This document shows, one piece after another, positions 56,171 through 64,000 of a stretch of DNA of 64,000 nt; within the stretch, counting starts at the first letter, position 1, and each line of letters opens with the position of its first letter. The position numbers were made by a program, and so were the translations under genes. The notes under the pieces were generated by a model that ran no database searches, was not told where the DNA came from, and worked only from the letters and a program-made list of their open reading frames with translations. This DNA comes from Limnanthes douglasii subsp. nivea (Eukaryota; Streptophyta; Magnoliopsida; Brassicales; Limnanthaceae), in the NCBI GenBank assembly GCA_036936605.1, contig JAUPFV010000002.1, forward strand, positions 317,022,893 through 317,086,892. The letters run 5' to 3'.

Positions 56171-59100
56171 TGATCCTATTGGTACATAGTCATTAGCCCG
56201 TTTATATGTAGAGCTAACCCAATTTGTAGCCCCTATCTCTCTAAGCACCTACAATAGTTAAGGACTATAGAGGTTACTAAATTGGACTTCAAAAATTGGT
56301 TTACATTGATGGTTTAAATCAATTCAGGTTTTCTTTTTGTCAATGATGTTAGCGATCTTGTTGAGCCTGATACCAAATTGTTAAGAGTTAGTCTTGATTG
56401 AATCTTACGGACATGTAGTAGCAGTTTGATTACTGAATCAAGTCGAATTAAGTTCTAATCGCATCTTACGGTTTTAAATGCTGCCCTACAATGAGTTGTT
56501 CGCGGCACTAGGGTTCCTCTGTTTATCAAACATAGCACCAGTTAAAAATTAGATCGAGTTATGCGTAAATTATTGTTGAATGCTTTATGGTCGGGACCAA
56601 CTACCATTCAAAATCAGCGTCTTACATTCAATACACTTCATTTAATGTGGAACAAAGATACAACTCTAGAATTCTGTTTGTTTTGAGTATTCTAGGACGT
56701 TGTTGTCATCATCAAAATAGAATGAGATAGAATTCCACATGTATGTATAGACCGGTCAGGGTACCAAAAGCAGAACGTGTAAAGAGTGTGGTTCTCATCA
56801 TGTCGATTTCGTGATGGTCCCAGGTCATCTCTAGTGTATGGTTGCCTGCTTTTGATTTGTGGCTTAGTCAATGTTAATGTTGGGGTCGTTCGACTGTCTT
56901 GTTCTTATAAAATTATCGGATTGATGGCTGGCTGACTCCATCTAATCAAGGTACTGTCGTATTGATATGTTGTATGTGGTCTATATCTATCATTTCAGTC
57001 CCCATCTTTCTTAAATCAAAATCAACCGGCGAGTTTATTTCCCCGTATAATATGCTAAAAAGTGCCAAAGTTTTTCTAAACAATTTTAAGATGTCTTGTA
57101 TTGTAGCTAGGAATGATATGCGAGTCTAACGTTGGTTTAGAATGATGATAATTCAATATATGTATTATGTCAATTTATTTATTTATATTTTAAAGCTGTA
57201 TGGTTGGGAATGATGTTCTTTTATTATATCCAAGTTTTTTATCAGAAATTTTAGTCAGTTAGAAGTATACACGATTTGATGATGTATTCTGTTTTTGAAC
57301 TCGTTTATCAATTTAATGTTGATTTTGACCCTTACATATATACTCCTTATATTAAATTAGATTTAATTTTTAATATTTTATTTTTTATAATATAGTAACT
57401 TTACTCCCAAGCAAAACGAAACAATGATATTTCAACTTGATCGAAAGTGTCAATTTTTTCTTTTATTATAGGATTAAGGTACCGGTAGTTTTTTTTTTTT
57501 AATTATAAATAAAAGTTTGAAGAATAAAAAATGATTGGTGTGCGTCTGTAAATAAAAATTTTACGATATAAAATAACATGCCATATGAGTCTTTTTATCA
57601 GCTATTAAACTTAATTATTTTATTTGTTATATTTTGTTGTATTTGGTTTTTAAATTTTTATAATTTTAATTCGGAAAAAATATTCAATATACGGATGTTA
57701 TCACTATTTTGAATGAACATGACGATATACCTAAATAACTAAATGATATGTTTTGATTTTTTTTATTCTTTTTAAAAATAAAATACATATTTTTGTATTG
57801 GAATATATTTATTTCCGTAAATTATAATTTTTTGTTTTTGCACTTGTGAAAATATTTTTTTTCAAAGAAATGCATTTCTATAAGTACAGTTCGACTTTTT
57901 TTATAAGTGAAAATATCTAAAAAATGTATTTTCGTTGGTAATAGTTGACAACTTATTTTTTACAATTTAAGATGTTTTTTTTTTCACAAATAAATTTATT
58001 TCCAAAATAGTTTATAACTATTATTTTACAAGTGATTTATTTTTCATAAATCTTGTGATTTGTTTTGGAAAGAAAACTGTTTTTGTTAGTTAAATATATG
58101 TCTCTAAGTGAAATACATATACCTGTGCAAATGAATGACAATAAATGTTTATGTTTTTACTATTTTGGAGTATAATTTTATTTTTTAGCAAGTCATTTTA
58201 TCTTATTTTAAGAAGTGAATGTCAATAATGTTTGCGTTTGAGTTTTGACTATTTAGAGGTTTGATTTTTCTTTTTTAACAAGCTATTATATCTTATTATA
58301 GCAAGTGAATGAAGATTGTGTTTGTGTTTTGGTTGTTTGGGGTTTGATTTTTTTTTTATGAAGTCACTTTGTTGTAAGTGCATGACAATAAATGTTAATG
58401 TTTGTGGGTTTGGTTGTTTTGGAGTTTGATTTTTCTTTTTAGCAACTCATTTTGTTTTATTTTAGCAAATAAATAACGGTAAATGTTTGTGTTTTAGTTG
58501 TTTGAGGTTTGATTTTTTAGCAACTCGTTTTGCCTTACTTTACCAAGTGAATGATAATAAATGTTTGTGTTAGTAGCTGTTTTGGAGTTTGGTTTTTTCA
58601 TTTATAACAAGTCATTTTGTCATATTTTTGCAAGTTAATAATATAGTATAGATCAAAGCATTTTCACAAATGTTTTTATTGTATTTCCACAAGTGAACAA
58701 CAACTTATAACCAATGTATTTCCACAAGTGGGTAGATCTTATTTATGCAAGTCAAATACATACACAAAACATATAATTCTACAAGTAGTTTTGTCTTATT
58801 TTCGCGAGCAACTAAAATGACATAAAAACAATGTTCGGATTCTATAATAAGATTCAGACCGGTTTAAACACCACAACGAAATAAGTAATACTAGAAGGTT
58901 AGTCTAAATAGAGAAAGTCATTGTTTAAAAAAATATTATATTAATTATTCACCATTCTCAAAGTGGATGATAGGTTTATTTATAGCCAAACAAATACATT
59001 TGGCCTTTGAGACCCAATTACAAAGATAGTTACAAATTAACCAATGAGTCCACATGATCTTTTATTATGGCTAATTATCAGTTTAATAACCAATTCAAAC

Positions 59101-60200
59101 TCGTATGATAACTCGACTAATAATTCTCTTATCAATATTCCATTAGTCGTTGCAGAATTATTGAAGAAAGATTATCAGTAACCCAAATGTATGGACTACC
59201 GTTGTTATTTGGATACCTAACTCAGTATCCCGTTCAAGATCGGTCCGGTAAGATTTGTCAGACATAGAGCCGATAGTGTTACCGGAAGGTTCTAGTTTTG
59301 AGTTTGGTCCAATTACCGGCATAGACTGGTAATACTGTTACTCTCGCTCTATATTTTCTCTTTTCTATTTTCTCATACACATTTATTTTTTGTGCGTTTT
59401 GTTATCTATTAATTTGACTTATTTGAGTTTATAAATTTGCAATATTTGTACAAATAAGTACCGGATTTTTGGTGTTATTCCTCTTTTGATATTGGTTTTT
59501 GAACAAAATTAGTGGGATTATCGTTGTTGATACAGTTGTATTTTGTTCATGAGTATCAAATTCCAAACGAGCTAATAAGGTACGTAAAATGTTTAATTTT
59601 TTTATCAACACGACCGATCTGATTAGATCGATTTTGTTAGAACGACCGAATTGGATCTAACCAGACCAAACCGGTTAGCTTCCAATTGAAATCTAAACAT
59701 GACTTGCTTAACTTCCTCGTCCAATCCGTCCAATTGGTTTAGGCCTAAAAATATTCATAACCCGGATCGAAATGGTAACTTCAAAAGTATTAACTAAATT
59801 TGGTGATAGTTATATTAGTTGGGTATATCAAAAATCATTCTGACTAGGCGATTAATTTGTCGAGACATATGTGAGCGTGTAGATATGGCTAACTCGAACC
59901 ACCATCGGCATTAGATCACTTAATATTTTTTAGAAAGTTCAATCTTTGGGAACTACAAGAATCTTTGACACTTCATATCAATTGTGCACTGCCGTTAGTC
60001 TATGATAGATCCGTGTCGTAACTAGGCTAGGGCATCATATACGACATATAACAAGCGACGCTTGCGTGTAGGTATCAATGATTACACATGAAGTAGAGTC
60101 ATGTCAAAGTTTTTGTATAAATATCAAGATCTTATCTACTTCTTAATATTCGTTTCAATTTATCCACAAATTGTAACTGAGTTTTTAAGTGATTTGGTGA
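56171..60200. other. Downstream region of CPL4-like gene and AT-rich intergenic DNA
   Basis: 56171-57000 is moderately AT-rich and includes the probable 3' UTR. No clear further exon was found. 57000-58100 is very AT-rich. 58115-58640 is a tandem array (separate entry). 58850-59350 contains GACCGGTTTAAAC, AAGGTTCTAG and TTTATTTATAGCC, typical of LTR fragments, but no partner was found. 59350-60200 has no supported feature. Confidence 0.4.
58115..58640. repeat. Tandem repeat, about six units of 80-95 bp
   Basis: Each unit has the order AAGTGAATGACAATAAATGTTTGTGTTT, GTTGTTT, GGAGTTTGATTTTT and AGCAAGTCATTTTGT, with changes and small gaps. Related single pieces (TTCACAAGTG, ACAAGTGATT) continue on both sides. 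No coding frame is present. Confidence 0.85.
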
Positions 60201-60231
60201 ATCTATTCAACTAAAATAAAACCATACTACC

Positions 60232-62290
60232 ATGAAGATTAAACCGAGGATTCTGAACTCGCTGGTACTTAACCCTCGTTCGTCCGATGCATATAGTACC
60301 AACAAACATGTTCATAAATGTATTATGTTACATGTTACCATCTCATATGACATCCTACTTATGAAAATGCACCGGGGTAAATCTATCACGCCAACCACTA
60401 ACCGTAGTAGACTTCAGAAAGAAAATAAAATCAAAGAAGCTTAGTATAGTCTAATGCCTCGTGAAGTTATTCTCTCTATCTCGGTACAAATCAATTGAGT
60501 TTTATAGTATAATCTAATCAGTGATGACTATGTTTTTCTCGATCTCGATTCTGTACATCAATTTAATACTAGCTATAGAATTTCTCCCAATGTCACTATA
60601 TGATGACATGTTCGTATCAAAACTCCTACCTCGACTAGAATATAAGCGATTGTAATCCATCTTGATCTTTTTTTATTACGATATGCATTTTTCCACATAC
60701 CCTAAGTTCATGAAGTTCTTCAAGTTGATAAACCTCTGCCTCATCCAAGCCACTCCAAATTTATGGATGAATATCATAACAATAATCATAGCTTATGGTA
60801 TTGTTGGAACCCCATTTGAAGAGTTGACGTCAGAGATTCAGATACACTAGTGCAATCCATTCCCCTTATACTACCTAAATATCCCTAACCAATATAGAAC
60901 ATTGATGGATTTGCATATGTATAACGAATTTTGGAAGTGAAGCTTCAATTTTGTAAGTGAGGAGTGGGAGCGTAACCACTGGAAAGGCTGACGCCAAACC
61001 ATAAGTATATGACAAGGTGAAAGTAAGGACTTATTCTTCATATATGATGAAAACACCATCCCTAATATCTTATCCTACTTTTGTTAGACATTTGATTCAT
61101 TTTATGTTATATGCTCGTTTAGATATGTTTCATGATGCAAAATACGATATTTTTCCTTGGTTGCTATTTTTTAGAAAGTGACGAAGTCTTGAGAAATTGA
61201 AAATTACGTGACTGAGCATTCAGAGAAGAATATTTATAAGCTTTTCACCGCTGAGAAACGAATCACATCCGAATTTCGGCCCATAATTGTTTTATGAAAA
61301 TTAGATCAGATCTCACTCACCCCTAAATATCAGATAAATATGGTATTGATGTTTATTGTTATTCCCTCAGACAAATTGTATCTTCATTCCATACTAAGTA
61401 TCAAAAGCATTTGAAACTTTTTAGGATAATCGGGTCTTGAAGCGTAGTAATTTGAGAGATCAAAATGTAAGATTGTTGTAAAATATATAAATGAATCGAA
61501 CGATCCAATAAAGATTGATGAAGACACCATCCATGAGGATATTATCATGGAAATGACTCTTTCTGTCGAAGAGATTGTATTAAGAGATGCTAGGAAAAAT
61601 ACTATTTCTCGGGATATGGTTGTTTTAGAATCTAACCATGGAGTCAGAGGCACCTAATGGGAGAAATGTACTTCCAAGGTTGAGCATATAAGAATCCAAG
61701 ACCTTGGTAATGTGGTTTCCCGATATGAGCATGCCACAAATATGCTTTCCATAGCTCTGATTGAGAAGGCTCATGTTGATGCATGTACCTGGCGGGTTGC
61801 ACTAGAAATAAAGGTAAGTGTTTTTGATTTTTGCTTTCTAGTTAAGTTAGAAATAATTTCTAACATTAAGTTTTTATTTTGTAGATGATGAGTAACATGT
61901 TCAGATCCATCCAAACTGTTGCTAAACATAACCATATGCGATGTGTTTTGATTTTTCCACTCTCATAAATGCGTCGTTAAAGAATCATAGGGACGTGACT
62001 GGCATTGATACAAAGCTTACTAGGCTTAAGACTGAGCTGCTGATTGTTAGGAACCAACCGTAGACTCGAACACAAGAATTGTAGAAGGCTACTACCAACC
62101 TCCATAAGAATCATAACACGAGGGTCAAGATTTTAGAGGATGAAATAAATAAGATTCATAGTGAAGTAACTTACTTGGAGAAGGATTTGAGAGAGGTTAA
62201 TGCATCTAAAGATAAAGTTGTCAAAGAATCTCAGGAATTTTCCATGGGGTCATTTCGAGATCAAGTTGGGCAAATTAGATAACATATAGT
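60232..62290 (+). pseudogene. Gypsy-like (Transposase_28 family) gag-type pseudogene with coiled-coil tail
   Basis: 60690-60850 reads PKFMKFFKLINLCLIQATPN then LWMNIITIIIAYGIVG, the same conserved block as at 930-700 on the minus strand. 61660-61815 gives VSRYEHATNMLSIALIEKAH then VDACTWRVALEIK, ending in an intron-like GTAAGT. 61980-62280, in one frame, gives a highly charged heptad-rich stretch (LTRLKTELLIVRNQP, HNTRVKILEDEINKIHSEVT, LEKDLREVNASKDKVVKES) expected to form a coiled coil. Frame changes separate the blocks. No protease or reverse transcriptase follows, so this is either a gag-only derivative or a truncated element. Confidence 0.5.
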
Positions 62291-62299
62291 TCTTTTTAT

Positions 62300-63470
62300 T
62301 TTTGTGACACATTTCCTGATTTAAACTTAGGATTATTTTGAAATTTAGTTCCTGATGAGGTTCGACCAGGGGGGGGGGGGTCATGATAGACTATCAAGAG
62401 GATTAAGAGATGAAATAGGTCAAGATTTTTGAGACATGACTCCCCATTGATGTATAGGTGAATTCTTTAGGAAGTTTTACCTTGAATATATTCGCCGAAC
62501 CTTCAATTTCCAAGGTAAAAGATATAATTCCCTTTTAAGGCTCTTGCTAAAGAAGATGGTCAAAAGGGTGGCTAAGACAGCCGACAGTGTAGAGGAGGAT
62601 AAGACTTTTTGAACCACTTCTATTTTTAAATTGTTTTCATTTTATCTCCATCTTGTGAACTAAAGTCTTGAGAATCCAAGGTAATATTTGCATATATTAA
62701 GTTTTTTTTCTCTGAATGAAAGTTTTTAAGAGTCCAAGGTAGTATTTGTATGTTTGAATTTTTTATAGTACTTGTTGCCAAACAAGCCAATATCTTTATC
62801 GTTCCTACCGCGTACTCAGTTTCTTATGGGGTTTTGATGCTGCTCGTAAGCGATCAATGTCTATCAGAGAGGCCGAAAGTCATACACTTATTTGATTTTG
62901 TCTTTAAAGGTTGGTGTGGTTTATTTCTGTCTGAGGGTAATCTGGTAAAGTGTTTTTAAAAGTGTTTTGGTAATTCTGTGGTGTTTTGTGTTTAGTGTAT
63001 ATAGTAGATTGATAATTATGCTGCCTACTAATAATAATTTATGATCACCCTCATTAATGAAAGTAGTTGAGGTATTTATACTTAATTACTAACCCATGGG
63101 CTTATTGGGTTGGGTTGTGAAACCGGATCGAGTTTAAGGACCCATTGTCCTGTTCGGATATTTAGTGTGGTGGTTTAGTCCGAATTGTCCTTCGGAGTTA
63201 ATTATGGTACAATGAATAAAAACTTTGAACTCATCAGTAGCCCCTTTTAGGTCTTGCAAAAGATCTTTGGAAGAACTAAAACCCAAAGAAAACAATACCA
63301 ACTTTTCCTGATCTGGTTGTGTCGTTCGAACTGCAAATGTTTTCCTTCAATAGTTACCCTAACCGAACTTTGTGAGAACTGACTTCTCATCTCAGAATTC
63401 TAAGAGTTTTTCTTGAATTGTGGGACATGTGTGAAGCTCGAGTTCGACCTTCCAACCGTTTTTTCTCCTA
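62300..63470. other. Probable 3' end/LTR-like region of the gypsy-like family
   Basis: A 12-base G run lies at 62369-62380. 63050-63220 contains GGTATTTATACTTAATTACTAACCC, GGTTGGGTTGTGAAACC and TTCGGAGTTAATTATGG, similar in style to LTR R-U5 sequence. No second copy was found in the window, so LTR limits are not given. No gene is supported. Confidence 0.35.
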
Positions 63471-64000
63471 GAATGTCGCATCCACTAGGCTATAAAGTTA
63501 CCTAGGATTTAATTTTCACACTTTGCAGTTTTGAATCATTGCTAAAAATCGATCCATCAGAACAACCTCTTTCAAAAACATTTGAACAGTCTTCCACAGT
63601 GATGAAACAAAATATGGAAGATAGCATAGAGGAAGCCTCTTTCGAGGATGAGGCGTCCGGGAAAACGGGGGATACAAACTCAGACCCGTAAGGCAAAACT
63701 AAGGTGGGCATGACTCATCCGGACGCTCTTCCGGAGAGTTTGGAGGGAAAAGTAGGTCTCTGTTTCAAGAAAGTAAGTGTCAAATACCTGGTGGCCCTTC
63801 AAAATATCAACTAGTGTATACCCATATAACTAAGTTGGGTCGGATCCAAACTAAATGAGGGATCCCAGAGTCAGTAAAAGTGCGGATCACGATCATTCCG
63901 GAGACCCCAATGGACTGCATACTAAATGAGGTGGTAGTGTATATTGAAGTATTGAACTAGGGAATTCGGTTCCCCTTGGATTTGGAGATTGTCAAATATT
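63470..64000 (+). pseudogene. Start of another Transposase_28-family gene, cut by the window edge
   Basis: The plus strand reads SKTFEQSSTVMKQNMEDSIE then EASFEDEASGKTGDT, a charged N-terminus, and at 63940-64000 YIEVLxxGIRFPLDLEIVKY, which equals the lead-in to the family block seen at 930-860 on the minus strand (GIRFPLDPVLVKYF). At least one stop (63690) and frame changes are present in the visible part. The rest lies beyond the window, so its state is unknown. Confidence 0.45.

Overview
This window is nuclear DNA of a flowering plant, most likely a eudicot. It is AT-rich and gene-poor. Two host genes with intron-exon structure sit in a background of decayed transposable elements, and their introns have plant-like GT-AG borders. 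No bacterial, plastid or mitochondrial gene order is visible. I cannot name the species.

Host genes. (1) At 22065-24842 (+) lies a nine-exon gene for a 584-residue reticulon-like protein, closest in my judgement to the long plant RTNLB21-type reticulons that shape the tubular ER. (2) At 51196-56170 (+) lies an eight-exon gene for a 441-residue FCP1-type RNA polymerase II CTD phosphatase (CPL4-like), with the DLDHT active site and a C-terminal BRCT domain. Both open reading frames join without a stop across all predicted introns. A tRNA-Ala(UGC)-like sequence at 12536-12608 sits inside what looks like a non-autonomous hAT element and has two mismatches in its anticodon stem.

Layout. 1-1.6 kb: minus-strand remnant of a Ty3/gypsy-like gag family (Transposase_28 type), seen again at 15.5, 60.2-62.3 and 63.5-64 kb. 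3.6-6.6 kb: minus-strand plant-mobile-domain (MAIN-like) pseudogene split by a 1371-bp hAT element with a perfect 8-bp target duplication. 9.2-11 kb: LINE pseudogene with its whole reverse transcriptase deleted. 11.6-12.7 kb: hAT-like element with the tRNA. 16.8-21.3 kb: a structurally complete Ty1/copia element (LTRs, PBS, PPT, 5-bp target duplication) killed mostly by C-to-T type stops and one frameshift. 25.0-25.8 kb: PIF/Harbinger-type element with TTA target duplication and an ORF1 stub. 26.5-40.7 kb: a large, rearranged CACTA (En/Spm) territory with a TNP2-type transposase, a Transposase_24-type second gene, a 2.4-kb hierarchical satellite, and at least two host-gene fragments. 40.8-42.1 kb: a CLASSY (SNF2, RdDM) pseudogene directly against CACTA-type subterminal repeats. 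42-47.6 kb: gypsy gag remnant, a 0.58-kb tandem duplication, a collapsed copia element and a TRIM. 47.6-51.2 and 56.2-60.2 kb: AT-rich intergenic DNA with several repeat arrays.

The two host genes have no evident functional link. I found no previously undescribed multi-gene system. The most thought-provoking observation is the CLASSY remnant next to a gene-capturing CACTA element, because CLASSY proteins direct transposon silencing. Everything was read by eye without database searches, so family names rest on recognised motifs, and edges of decayed elements are approximate.
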